A stretch of 20,311 bases of DNA from UBA1067 sp050874585. Lineage in GTDB: Bacteria; Verrucomicrobiota; Kiritimatiellia; RFP12; UBA1067. Below are positions 6,492 through 15,800 of the stretch, piece after piece; within the stretch, counting starts at the first letter, position 1, and each line of letters opens with the position of its first letter. The stretch lies in NCBI GenBank assembly GCA_050874585.1, contig JBNMKZ010000050.1:1-20311 (forward strand). Direction: 5' to 3'. The notes below the pieces were generated by a model, which had not been told where the DNA came from, did no database searches, and was given only the letters and a program-made list of their open reading frames with translations. The position numbers were made by a program, and so were the translations under genes.

Positions 6492-8429
6492 ATGAAGCAT
6501 CTTTTGTCCGTATTCAGCGCTTTCTTTGCAACACTGTCGTTATTGGCTGCGCCCGAATGGTCGTGCGGGGCGTATGCGGCGAAAACAACGGCGACGACGG
6601 CGGAGCAGGGCAATCTGATGCGGCTACCTGGTACGGTCATAGCGGTGGAGAACGACGCTCCGAATATTTTTGGTATGCCGGCGCTGGGGGATACTTCTGT
6701 TCTGAAGGACGGTCAAATGCCCTGCAAGAGCGGGGCGGGCAATTCCTACTCTGTTGGAGACGATGCTGTTATGACCATCACTTTACCTGGAAAGGCCGAT
6801 GTGGACAGCCTTTGCCTTTGGACCAGCCATACCGACAGCCATCGTTGCGGCGTTCGGATTCTGTCGATTGAGGCGCTCACCGAAGAGGGTGAGAAGGTGT
6901 CCGTACTGACTGAGCCTTATCAGAAGAACATTGATCCCGAAGCCGATAGCGGCAGCTTCTGGTACAGGCTTTCCAACGCAGATGGAACAAGCCTTGCCTC
7001 GGGCATCAAGTCGTTGACCATCACGTTTGGCCAGATGCATAACAACGGAACCCTGATGGAGGAAGTCGAGGTCATCGGCCAAATAACGGAAGTTGCCAGC
7101 TATACCGTGACGTTTGTGAATCATGAGGGAACGGTTCTGAGTGTGCTGAGCGATGTTGCCTCCGGATCCGATGTTACGGCGCAGGCACCGATTCCCCCCG
7201 CACGAGAGGGCTATGTCTTCATGGGCTGGAGTGAGGATCTTTCGCAGGTCACGGCGAATTTGACCGTCCATCCCGTTTATGTGGAGGCGGGCAAGCCCGT
7301 TTGGGATGCCTGCACGACGTGGGATGACAAGACTCGGCCTGACTACGGGGACGAAATCAACCTCTTTGCGCAAGACGGCGTGACGATAGACGTCGCTCGC
7401 GGCAAGTGCACTTTTGAATACGGAGACCCTTCGGCGCTGACGGATGGCATCATCACGGTTTCCAGTTCATCTCTTTCAGTTTATACAGTGGGTGACAACA
7501 GTAGCCTGACTTTCACTCTGCCGTATGCGCAGGACATCGGCAGTTTTGAACTCTATACGCATTGGCTTGATGGCGGACGAGATGGTCTGAAGATTAGCAA
7601 ACTGGAATACAAGTCCAGTACCGACGCAACGGATTGGACACCCATTCCGTTGGAGACGATCTCCTTCGGTCTGAACGACAATGCATCGCTTGCGCACTAC
7701 TATGTTCGGGCCTACTGCCCCGATCTGATTTCTTCGCTGGCGGCGAACGCCCAGGTGTTCCGCATTTCCATCGAGAAGTCTGACAATGGGGGTACGGGCA
7801 TTGCGGAGGTTCGCGCCTCGCGGTTCATCACGCCGCAGTACGCTTGGTCGGGGGAGAGTTGGGACAGTTCGGCGGATGTCGAACTCCCCGTGAAGGATGC
7901 TCTACTGGGGGACAACCTCATGCGGAAAGGCGGTGCCGCGCTCTCGATCATCTCGAACACGCCCCACGACAGCCTTTCTTCCTGCCTCGACTCCGTGGAC
8001 GCGCTGACGGATGGCATCCTCAAGGTTGGCAAGACGCTTCCCGGTGCCGTCTATCCGCTTGGAAACGACGCCCTGGTCGAGTGCCGTTTCGATGCCCCGA
8101 AGGACGTGCGCGGCATACGGCTCCACACCTACTTCACGAATGGCGCACGGGACGGAATCGCCGTGCGGGCGCTTTATGTCCAGAACTATGGCGAGGACTT
8201 CTTCCGCCGCGTCGATTTCGTTGCGCCGTGGTCGTATGGCGTGGGCGATGATGCGACCGGCGGTGCGCTGTCCGCGACCCTCTCCGCGCCCGAAGGCGAG
8301 TCCATGTTCTCCCGCATCACCGCCCTGCGGCTTGAGTTCGGGACGCTTGACCATGACTGCTCGACCTTCTCGGAGATTGAGGTCTTCGGCCGTAGCGCCA
8401 GCCGACCGCTGGCCATTCGAATCCGATAG
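6492..8429 (+). CDS. Secreted protein with three related discoidin-like modules and a Listeria-Bacteroides repeat
   Basis: A clear signal peptide (MKHLLSVFSAFFATLSLLAAP, cleavage near AYA) directs export. Three modules of about 155 residues share the order NL(M/F)-...-(Y/S)xVG(D/N)-(S/A)-xxx(F/I)TLP...-R(D/C)G(L/I/V)-...-E(V/I)EV(I/F)G. They occupy roughly residues 39-195, 287-445 and 473-632. The ending, EVEVIG or EIEVFG, and the predicted beta content recall F5/8 type C (galactose-binding-like) domains. Between modules 1 and 2, residues 203-265 (YTVTFVNHEGTVL...PPAREGYVFMGWSEDL...VHPVY) form a Listeria-Bacteroides (Flg_new/InlB B) repeat. No catalytic motif or C-terminal anchor is visible. 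AAAGGAG sits 9 bases before the ATG. A role in carbohydrate or surface binding is inferred from the fold and from the adjacent rhamnosidase. The flanking-module similarity is seen directly; family names are moderate confidence. Confidence 0.8.
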   Translation: MKHLLSVFSAFFATLSLLAAPEWSCGAYAAKTTATTAEQGNLMRLPGTVIAVENDAPNIFGMPALGDTSVLKDGQMPCKSGAGNSYSVGDDAVMTITLPGKADVDSLCLWTSHTDSHRCGVRILSIEALTEEGEKVSVLTEPYQKNIDPEADSGSFWYRLSNADGTSLASGIKSLTITFGQMHNNGTLMEEVEVIGQITEVASYTVTFVNHEGTVLSVLSDVASGSDVTAQAPIPPAREGYVFMGWSEDLSQVTANLTVHPVYVEAGKPVWDACTTWDDKTRPDYGDEINLFAQDGVTIDVARGKCTFEYGDPSALTDGIITVSSSSLSVYTVGDNSSLTFTLPYAQDIGSFELYTHWLDGGRDGLKISKLEYKSSTDATDWTPIPLETISFGLNDNASLAHYYVRAYCPDLISSLAANAQVFRISIEKSDNGGTGIAEVRASRFITPQYAWSGESWDSSADVELPVKDALLGDNLMRKGGAALSIISNTPHDSLSSCLDSVDALTDGILKVGKTLPGAVYPLGNDALVECRFDAPKDVRGIRLHTYFTNGARDGIAVRALYVQNYGEDFFRRVDFVAPWSYGVGDDATGGALSATLSAPEGESMFSRITALRLEFGTLDHDCSTFSEIEVFGRSASRPLAIRIR

Positions 8430-8453
8430 CGGATTTCTTTGAACCGAAATCGC
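8429..8453 (+). terminator. Weak hairpin between the secreted protein and rhamnosidase genes
   Basis: CGGATTTC near 8430-8437 pairs with GAAATCG (8446-8452) with one bulge, and no T tract follows. It is more likely a processing or stability hairpin than a full terminator, so the upstream promoter may still read into the downstream genes. Confidence 0.3.
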
Positions 8454-8475
8454 AGTTGCGGCATCTCATAGGTGT

Positions 8476-10884
8476 ATGCAACTCTCTGTTCTCACGCGTG
8501 CTGTCTTCATCGGTGGCCTTTTGCTCGCGTTCTCGCCCGTACAGGGCGAGAATCGTGTCGAGCGGCTGTTCCGTGCCCCTCCGCCAATCCCCGCGAATGT
8601 CAACCTGGTGGCGATGTCACCGATAGACGAAGCGCGATGGATATGCGCCTGGGGCTCTCCTCGTCGTGACAAGGGCAATGTCGAATACTACAGGTGCGAC
8701 TTCGAGAAGATTGGCGCGGAACCGCTTGAAATCGACGTCTCGGCGGACGAGCGGTTCTGGCTTTTCCTTGATGGCAAGCTCATCGCCCGCGGGCCTCACC
8801 GCGGCACGCTTGGCCGCTGGTTCTACCAGAGCTATACGATTACGCTTGATTCGGGTGCGCACACGCTCAAGGCGGTGGTGACGCAGATGGGTGATGCCGC
8901 GCCGCTGGCGCAGCTGTCGTCCAAAACCGCCCGCTTCATCCTCAAGGCGTCCGGCACCTATGACGCGCTGCTGACCACGGGCAAGGGCAACTGGCAATGC
9001 GGCGTGCTGAAGCCCATGACGCTCTGCGGTCCGGGTGGCGGCAGCTGGGGCGGCGGTCATCAGGTGCGCATTGAAGGGACTTCGTTCCTGAACGAGATGC
9101 CCGCGAAGCTTAGTTCGGCATCGGTGGTTGCGTCGCCGATTCCGAAGCGTCACGCCTGCGGCGTTCGCAAGAACTCGGACATTCGGCTGTTTCCGTCGAT
9201 TCTGCCAGACCAGTTGAATGTGCGGCGGCGGGTCGGTACGGCGGAAGACGCGGCGTTTGATGCGCTTGTCCACCGCGACAAGCCGCTGACCATTCCGCCG
9301 CGCACCCGCCGCCAGTACGTCTGGGATCTCGGCGACTACTACTGCTGCTACCCGCTGCTGGAGGCGGCGGGCGGCAAGGGTGCGAAGGTCGTCTGGGGCT
9401 GGACGGAGTCGCTCGTCCTGCCGAAGGAGAAGATAGAACCGGCCGTGGGCGAGAAGGGGAATCGGGCACAGCGGGAAGGCAAGTTGGTGCCGGAACTTTT
9501 CCAGGACACGTTTCTCTGCGACGGGCGCACCGACGCTCAATTCACGACACCCTGGTGGCGGTGCGGACGCTGGAGCGTCGTGACGGTCGAGACGGCGGAC
9601 GAGCCGCTGACCATCCGCCGTCTGGCCCTTGACGAGACCCGCTATCCAGCCGACGCGCTCAATCGCTTCGAGGCCAGCGACCCGCAGCTCGCATCAATCA
9701 ACCGCATCTGCAATCGGACGATGGAGATGTGCTCGCACGAGATGTTCTTTGACTGTCCTTTCATCGAACAGCAGATGTATGGTGGAGACAGTCGTGTGGA
9801 TTGGCTGGTCGCGAGTGCGATGAATCCAGACTCCCGTCTTGTTCGTCATTCAATCGGGCTGTTCGACCAGTCCCGGTTTCCCGACGGTTTTCTGCCCATG
9901 AACGCCCCCTCGCGGCGCTTGCAGGAGTCCGGCACCTACTCCCTTTGCATTCCGATGGCCATTGGCGACTATGCGCTCTGGCGTGACGACATAGAAGGGG
10001 TGCGGGAGATGCTGCCGGGCATGCGCCACACGCTCGCGGCAATTGAGCGTTACGAAAACGCCGAGGGCATTCTTGAGCGGCTGCCGGGGTGGTGCTTCCT
10101 TGACTGGGCGCATGTCGCGGGCAAGACGCCGAATCTCACGGCTCCGATTACGCTGCACTGGGCGCTCGCCCTGCGTCAGGCAGCCTTCGCCGAAGAGGCG
10201 GCGGGGAACACCGAGTTTGCGCAGGGGCTGCGCCGCCATGCGCATCGCTGTGCGCAGGCCGTCGTGAAGAAGTTCTGGGATGACACCCGTGGACTCGTTG
10301 CCGATGACCCTGGCGGGCAGGTCTTCACCGAACATGCGCAGGCGCTTGCCGTCCTGACGGATGCGCTCACGCCGGAACAACTTGCGCGCGTTTCTGCCGC
10401 GCTGGAGCGCAACTGTGGAGACGGCGAGCCGGAACTCGTCCGCACCGGCATCTATTTCTCGCACTATCTCTTTGCGGCGTACATGAAGCTGCATCGTCCC
10501 GACCTTTTCCTCAGGCGGCTGGGCATCTGGCGCCGTGCGGTTGCGTACGGCTTTGCCACCACGCCGGAGGAGGACTGCCTTTCGACGCGTAGCGACTGTC
10601 ACGCCTGGTCGTCGCATCCCGCATTCCATTTTCAGACGGGGCTTTGTGGCGTTCGCCCGACCTCGCCGCGCTTCGCCACGGCGGAGATTGCGCCGCAACC
10701 GGGGCCGCTGAAGTGGATTCGTTCGAGTTTTCCCCATCCGAAGGGCGCGATTAGCTGCGATTTGTCGTTTTCGGGCGGCAAGGTGAAGGGCACGGTCACC
10801 ATCCCGGAGAATCTCCCGACGGTGTTCCGCTGGAACGGCAAGCGTTTCCCGCTCAAGGCGGGGAAGAATGCGATTGACTTCTGA
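8476..10884 (+). CDS. Secreted GH78-type alpha-L-rhamnosidase
   Basis: An 802-residue protein with a signal peptide (LTRAVFIGGLLLAFSPVQG). The N-terminal half is beta-rich: FWLFLDGKLIARGPHRG and SYTITLDSGAHTLKAVV are typical of the accessory beta-domains that precede the GH78 barrel. The (alpha/alpha)6 catalytic domain begins near residue 400 (RFEASDPQLASINRICNRTM). DCPFIEQQMYGGD has Asp426, Glu431 and Asp438, the same +5 and +12 spacing as the conserved acidic residues of characterised GH78 enzymes; Glu431 is the likely general acid. TTPEEDCLSTRSDCHAWSSHP, near residue 700, is the usual C-terminal active-site stretch. The enzyme would release terminal alpha-L-rhamnose from polysaccharides or glycoconjugates; the usual WTGD is altered to MYGGD, so specificity may differ. 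The start has only a weak AGGTG close to the ATG. It overlaps the next gene by one base (TGATG). Confidence 0.88.
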   Translation: MQLSVLTRAVFIGGLLLAFSPVQGENRVERLFRAPPPIPANVNLVAMSPIDEARWICAWGSPRRDKGNVEYYRCDFEKIGAEPLEIDVSADERFWLFLDGKLIARGPHRGTLGRWFYQSYTITLDSGAHTLKAVVTQMGDAAPLAQLSSKTARFILKASGTYDALLTTGKGNWQCGVLKPMTLCGPGGGSWGGGHQVRIEGTSFLNEMPAKLSSASVVASPIPKRHACGVRKNSDIRLFPSILPDQLNVRRRVGTAEDAAFDALVHRDKPLTIPPRTRRQYVWDLGDYYCCYPLLEAAGGKGAKVVWGWTESLVLPKEKIEPAVGEKGNRAQREGKLVPELFQDTFLCDGRTDAQFTTPWWRCGRWSVVTVETADEPLTIRRLALDETRYPADALNRFEASDPQLASINRICNRTMEMCSHEMFFDCPFIEQQMYGGDSRVDWLVASAMNPDSRLVRHSIGLFDQSRFPDGFLPMNAPSRRLQESGTYSLCIPMAIGDYALWRDDIEGVREMLPGMRHTLAAIERYENAEGILERLPGWCFLDWAHVAGKTPNLTAPITLHWALALRQAAFAEEAAGNTEFAQGLRRHAHRCAQAVVKKFWDDTRGLVADDPGGQVFTEHAQALAVLTDALTPEQLARVSAALERNCGDGEPELVRTGIYFSHYLFAAYMKLHRPDLFLRRLGIWRRAVAYGFATTPEEDCLSTRSDCHAWSSHPAFHFQTGLCGVRPTSPRFATAEIAPQPGPLKWIRSSFPHPKGAISCDLSFSGGKVKGTVTIPENLPTVFRWNGKRFPLKAGKNAIDF

Positions 10885-11921
10885 TGATGGCCTCGGACGC
10901 TGACATCGTGGAGACGATTCGCCGCGACCGCGACAAAGGTGCGCGGTTGCTGGTGCGCGAATACCGTGCCCGCCTGGAAGCGCTGGCGAAGGGATTTGGT
11001 GCGGACCCTCATCAGGCGGAGGACCTTGTCTTCCGAACCTTCGAACGCGCCATTGAGAAGATTGACACCTGCCAGTCTTCGGAGGCCTTTTACACCTGGC
11101 TTTGTTCCATTTTGCGGAACTTCCATCTCCAGGCCGTCCGTACCCAGGCCTTCAAGCGGATGGTGCTCACGGATACCGTGCCCGATGTCGCCGAGTCCGC
11201 GTCGCCCGCGTTTGGCGCGGACATTGACGCGGAACGGTTGCGCCAGGGGATTGATGCCCTGCCGAAGGAGATGCGCGAGGTGATTCTCATGCACTACTTC
11301 ATGGAGATCCCCGTTGCGCGAATGGCCAAGATTCTCCTTATTCCGGAGGGAACTGTCAAGTCGAGACTCCACTATGCGCGTCTCTGCCTGAGTGGTCTCG
11401 TTGAGACGCCGCGAGGCAAGCGCATCGTCAGAGGACTGGCGATACTCCTCGTTGCGGCTTCGCTTCTCTTCGGCCTGCATGCGGCATGGCCCAACGGTGC
11501 GTCGGGGCGGACGGATGTGTGGCTTGGTGACAATCTTCAAATGGTCAGCCCCGGACGGCGGCTGGGCGAGGTCAAAGGACTTGACCTCCAGCTCTATGTC
11601 TGTTCGCCGCAGCCCATTGAGCGGCATCTCCGTCTGGATGTCATCAATGACGGTGCCGTCGCCTTCGCGCCCTGCACAATCGAGACGCCGGAGGGCATGT
11701 ATTCCGCGCAGCTTCTGCTTGTTCAAATAGGCGACGACATCTGGGGCCGCGCAACCTCGCCCCGTCGGGCGAACAGCGTTGTGCCGCTGGTTGCGGACAA
11801 GCCGGATACCGCCGACGCGCTTGCGGTCAGATTGACGGGGCTGAACTACCTTTCGCATCCGCCGGAGTGGCGCATGAAGGCCTCCTTCGCGGCGGCTCTG
11901 ATACCGGGGGACGAACGATGA
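10884..11921 (+). CDS. ECF-type sigma factor fused to a membrane segment and extracytoplasmic domain
   Basis: Residues about 20-88 are sigma region 2 (LVREYRARLEALAKGFGADPHQAEDLVFRTFERAIEKI...FYTWLCSILRNFHLQAVR). Residues about 122-170 are region 4 with its helix-turn-helix (LPKEMREVILMHYFMEIPVARMAKILLIPEGTVKSRLHYARLCL). A hydrophobic segment at about 182-200 (GLAILLVAASLLFGLHAAW) is followed by about 145 residues of predicted beta structure outside the membrane; these contain no motif I recognise. Normal ECF factors end near residue 190 and are held by a separate anti-sigma protein; none is encoded here, so the C-terminal part may serve as sensor and tether. The gene shares one base with the rhamnosidase stop and four (ATGA) with the next start, so it is part of the same transcript. 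A second in-frame ATG at 10887 is possible. Confidence 0.88.
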   Translation: MMASDADIVETIRRDRDKGARLLVREYRARLEALAKGFGADPHQAEDLVFRTFERAIEKIDTCQSSEAFYTWLCSILRNFHLQAVRTQAFKRMVLTDTVPDVAESASPAFGADIDAERLRQGIDALPKEMREVILMHYFMEIPVARMAKILLIPEGTVKSRLHYARLCLSGLVETPRGKRIVRGLAILLVAASLLFGLHAAWPNGASGRTDVWLGDNLQMVSPGRRLGEVKGLDLQLYVCSPQPIERHLRLDVINDGAVAFAPCTIETPEGMYSAQLLLVQIGDDIWGRATSPRRANSVVPLVADKPDTADALAVRLTGLNYLSHPPEWRMKASFAAALIPGDER

Positions 11922-12880
11922 ACGGGTTGTGGCTTCTCTCCGCCGCCCTTTATTTGGGTGTGCATATCGGCGAACCCGGCTCGTCCCCGCAAGTCGAGCG
12001 TTATGCGATGCGTGAGGCGATTCCCGGTGGCGAGCAGGATGCGCGTTGGCGCGGCGAATGGATTCTCCTGCGGCGCATCGAGCCGACGACGGGAACGGTG
12101 ACGATCGGCAATCCCACTGCGCCGAAAGGTGCGCAGGACGAAGCGCGGCACGTGCGCCTGACGCGCCCCTACTACATCGCCGTCTTTGAGACGACCCGCG
12201 AACAGCTTCGCCTCATAACGGGCACGGGCGACGGCGGGAACCTGCCTGCACTGAAGGTCTCCTACAACGACTTGCGCGGTTCGGTCGCGCAAGGCATCGA
12301 CTGGCCGCGCTCAGGGCACAAGGTCGCCCCGGAGTCGATTCTGGCAAGTCTGCGGGCCAAGACGGGACTCGACTTTGATTTGCCGACGGAGGCGCAGTGG
12401 GAAGTCGCCTGTCGTGCGGGCACGACAACGCCGTGGAACGACGGGTCGCCGCGCAGTGCCTACGAGCGTCCCATGACGGAGAAAGGCATCCCGCTGTGGT
12501 CGGATCGTGCGCTGGATCGCCTGGGGCGTTACTATGCCAACGGCGGCGCGGACGAGGGACCGGCTCCCGTTGGGTCTTATCCGCCGAACGCCTGGGGCCT
12601 CTATGACATGCACGGCAATGCGAATGAGTATTGTCTCGACTGGTATCAGAAGGCGGGCGACCCGGCGTATGCTGGCGACGATCCGCAGGGACCGCTTGCG
12701 TCATCTTCCCGGACGCGTGTGATTCGTTCGGGTGGATACTGGAACTACCTGTTTGGTGCCGCTTCCGCCTGCACGAGTTCTGCGCGGTCGCTGGGGGATA
12801 TGTGTTTGCCGTCGACGCGGCATGTGGCGATTGGCTTCCGCCTATCGCTGGAAGAATCTCAAGAAAGGTTAAGCAAATGA
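11918..12880 (+). CDS. Secreted SUMF1 (formylglycine-generating-enzyme-like) domain protein, probably not a true FGE
   Basis: The ATG at 11918 overlaps the sigma-factor stop (ATGA) and gives a 320-residue protein with a signal-like N-terminus (MNGLWLLSAALYLGVHIG). An in-frame ATG at 11867 would bury this inside the previous gene and is rejected. Domain landmarks: WILLRRIEPTTGTVTIGNP, VRLTRPYYIAVFETT, FDLPTEAQWEVACRAGT (about 151-167), GLYDMHGNANEYCLDWY (about 227-243), RVIRSGGYW and IGFRLS at the end. The two catalytic cysteines of sulfatase-activating FGE fall on Tyr and Ala when aligned from the GG, leaving one Cys in ASACTSSARS, so sulfatase activation is unlikely and no sulfatase gene is nearby. 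It is clearly paralogous to the SUMF1 domain in the next gene, including the region before the domain. Its function may be glycan or peptide binding, which is inference. Confidence 0.85.
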   Translation: MNGLWLLSAALYLGVHIGEPGSSPQVERYAMREAIPGGEQDARWRGEWILLRRIEPTTGTVTIGNPTAPKGAQDEARHVRLTRPYYIAVFETTREQLRLITGTGDGGNLPALKVSYNDLRGSVAQGIDWPRSGHKVAPESILASLRAKTGLDFDLPTEAQWEVACRAGTTTPWNDGSPRSAYERPMTEKGIPLWSDRALDRLGRYYANGGADEGPAPVGSYPPNAWGLYDMHGNANEYCLDWYQKAGDPAYAGDDPQGPLASSSRTRVIRSGGYWNYLFGAASACTSSARSLGDMCLPSTRHVAIGFRLSLEESQERLSK

Positions 12881-15800
12881 AAAGAAGAACACCGCTCACT
12901 CTGTCCCTGTTCGCCGCCATTTCCATCGTCGTGCGGCTGTCGGCGGCGGAGATGCCGCCTGCGTTGGGTGCGGGCGTTGAAGCCATCAACTGCGAGGGGC
13001 TGGCTGGCACGGTGATGGTGCTTGCCGACAAGGCCTTTCCAATTGCGCGTGCCAAGAACTGGGATGGCACGGCGACGTATGCTGCCGCCGGTGCCGAGTA
13101 CGGAGCGGGACGCGCCATCTATTTTGGGCATCCCTCCTTTCTGACGAGTGGCAAGTTGTCGGCCCAGACGCAGGCATTCCGCCGCAATGCGGTGGCGTGG
13201 CTCGCCCGGGGGAAGGCCGAGCCGAAGGTCGGGGTCTTCCGCCACGGGGGGATTTGTGCCAGTCTGAAGGCGGCGGGCATCAATGCCGTGCCGTTTGACG
13301 ATCCTGCGGATTTTGGCAAGTTTGATGTCGTGGCGACGATTGACTTCACGGTTGAGAACGCGTCCGCCTATCTGGCGTATGTCCAAAACGGCGGTGGACT
13401 GCTCGGCGCGGGCCTGGGCTGGGGCTGGAAGCAAATCGCCAGCCGTTCCCGTACTGTTTCGTTCGCGGATGATTTCGGCGACAACCGCGTCTTCGGACCG
13501 ATGGGCATCCTGATGGGCGACATCGGCATCGTGCGTCCGTTGGACGATGGCTTTCCGATAGATGCGGCCCAGGCACCCTACGGTACGCGCGTGGACGATG
13601 CGCTCGTACTGGCGGCCAAGGGTGAATACAAGGACAAGGAACAGCAGCGGCAGGTTTCCGTCGTGCTGTCGCAGATGGCGGCCGTTCTGCCGCCAGCGTT
13701 GCCGGAAGGTATCCGGGAAAAGATTGCGGCCTTTGGCCGTCGCCCCGAGGCCGCGAAGGTGCCGTCGCCCGATTCGCCGGTTGAGCCGGAGGACATCTTT
13801 GCGCGGCTGGCGATTTTGGCTCGCAAGGCGGACTATGAAAGCGACCGCTTCAAGGCGTGGCCGGCCGATCCCGCCGCCGCCGTCTATCCCGGGTTGGTCA
13901 AGCCGGGTACGCCGACGGTTTCTCGTGAGGTGGAGATCGATGCAACCATTCCGCGCTGGCACTCGACTGGACTCTTCGCACCGGCGGGTAAGACGATTAC
14001 CTTCACCTTCCCGGACGGTGCCGATCAGAGGAATCTGCGACTTCGCATTGGCACCACGCAAGACGATCTTTCTGGTGCGGCCAAGGGGTGGAAGCGTTTC
14101 CCATTGGTGACGACTGAGGCTCCGGTCAAAGCGTCACGCGTTGAACTGACGTCGCCTTTTGGTGGGCTTATCTATGTCATCGTGCCAGAACGAGCCGAGA
14201 CAGGCGCTCAGAAGTTCACGGTTAAGATTGACGGTGCCGTCATGGCACCGTGGTTCAAACTCGGGCGCGATACCGCCGAGAGTTTCTTTGCCGAGTGTGA
14301 GCAGACCGGTGCTCCGCAGGGCGAGATTGAGGGTAAGAACTACATCATCACGTTCGAGACCGCCGGTCTCAAGCAGTGCAAGGAGCCCGAATGGATTGCG
14401 ACCTATTGGGATCGTTACCTCGATGCCTGCCAATGGCTGACGGGCCTTCCGCCGCGGCGTTCGCCCGAACGCCTCTGCAGCGACATTCAGTTGCAGGGCA
14501 TCGGTGTGCTGCATGATGGTTACCCGATGATGGCGTTGGTCGATCCCCGTGAGCCGTCCGCCGTCGTGCTCGATCGTGTGAGCCTTGAACGCGGCAAGGC
14601 GTGGGGTGTCTACCATGAGATTGGTCACAACCATCAAAACCGTGATTGGACGCCCGCGGGAACATCGGAAGTGACGGTCAACATCTTTACGCTGATGGCG
14701 ATTGACAAGATATCCGGTTGCAACTTCCGCGAGAATGGTTTCGCCACGGCGCGGACGCTTGCCGATGCCAAGGTGCGGCAGTGGGTGGCATCGGGCAAGA
14801 AATTCGACGCGTGGAAGAAGGATTACTTCTTGGCACTGGAACTCTATGCGCGGCTAATCGAGACCTATGGTTGGGATACATTGGCTGCCGTCTTCGGACG
14901 CTACCGCCGCGAGGGATTCGTCCGACCGAAGAATGATGCGGAGAAGTGGGATGTTTTCGCGCGGGAGTTTTCGCAGGAAACGAAGACTGATCTCGCCGCC
15001 GTTCTGCAGCAGTGGAGCATCCCCGTGTCCGCCAGCGTGGCAGCATCGTGTGCACAGTATTCGGCCGCGCCGGCCGCATTGACGCGTGGACTTACGCGTG
15101 AACCCTATCGGCCGCTGGCGACGACACCCGTGAGCGGTCTCTACATGGGCATCTGTCTCAAGGGCAAGAATGCGGGCGCGATCGAACTCTATCCATCGCG
15201 TTCTGCGATACCGTCAGGCGAGAAGGCCGACCGCTGGAAAGGTGATTGGCTCCTCTTGCGGCGAATCGAGCCGACGCCCGGCGAAATGATGCTGGGCAAT
15301 CCCGCGATGGAGAGCGGGGTGGATGCGCGTCATGGTGTCACGCTGACCAAGCCCTATTACATTGGTGTCTACGAACTGACGCAGAAGCAGTGGTTCAATG
15401 TGATGGGGTCGTGGAAGGGCGACACCTTCGGCGATCCGACCACGCGTGCGTTCAAGCCGGTCAATGGCGTTGCCTATTGCCATACGCGTGGCAATGTCAC
15501 GGACGGCATCAGCTGGCCGTTCTCGGGCTATGAAGTCTCGCCCGACTCCTTCTTCGGCCGTTTGCGCGAACTGACCCATTTCCGCGCCGATTTCGATCTG
15601 CCGACGGAAGCGCAGTGGGAATGGGCGTGTTTGGCGGGCACGAAAGGTCCGTGGGGTACGGGCGAGGAACCCGCGCCGTACAAGGTCGCGGATGCGAAGC
15701 CGCCGATGGGTGTCAAGCGCGACAGGGTTCTGGACACGCTGGGGAGGTACGCCGGCAACAATGTTGAGCCGCACGGTCCTGCGGTGGTTGGCAGCTATCG

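Noticed and set aside
10632..11858. 408-codon minus-strand frame opposite the sigma factor
   Set aside because: No domain or ribosome-binding site, while sigma regions 2 and 4 are plain on the plus strand.
12631..12876. 82-codon upstream extension of the giant gene
   Set aside because: It overlaps the previous SUMF1 gene out of frame and would place the signal peptide internally; the ATGA overlap at 12877 is a better start.
11918..12880. Sulfatase-activating formylglycine-generating enzyme
   Set aside because: The SUMF1 fold is present, but the catalytic cysteine pair is missing and no sulfatase is in the window.
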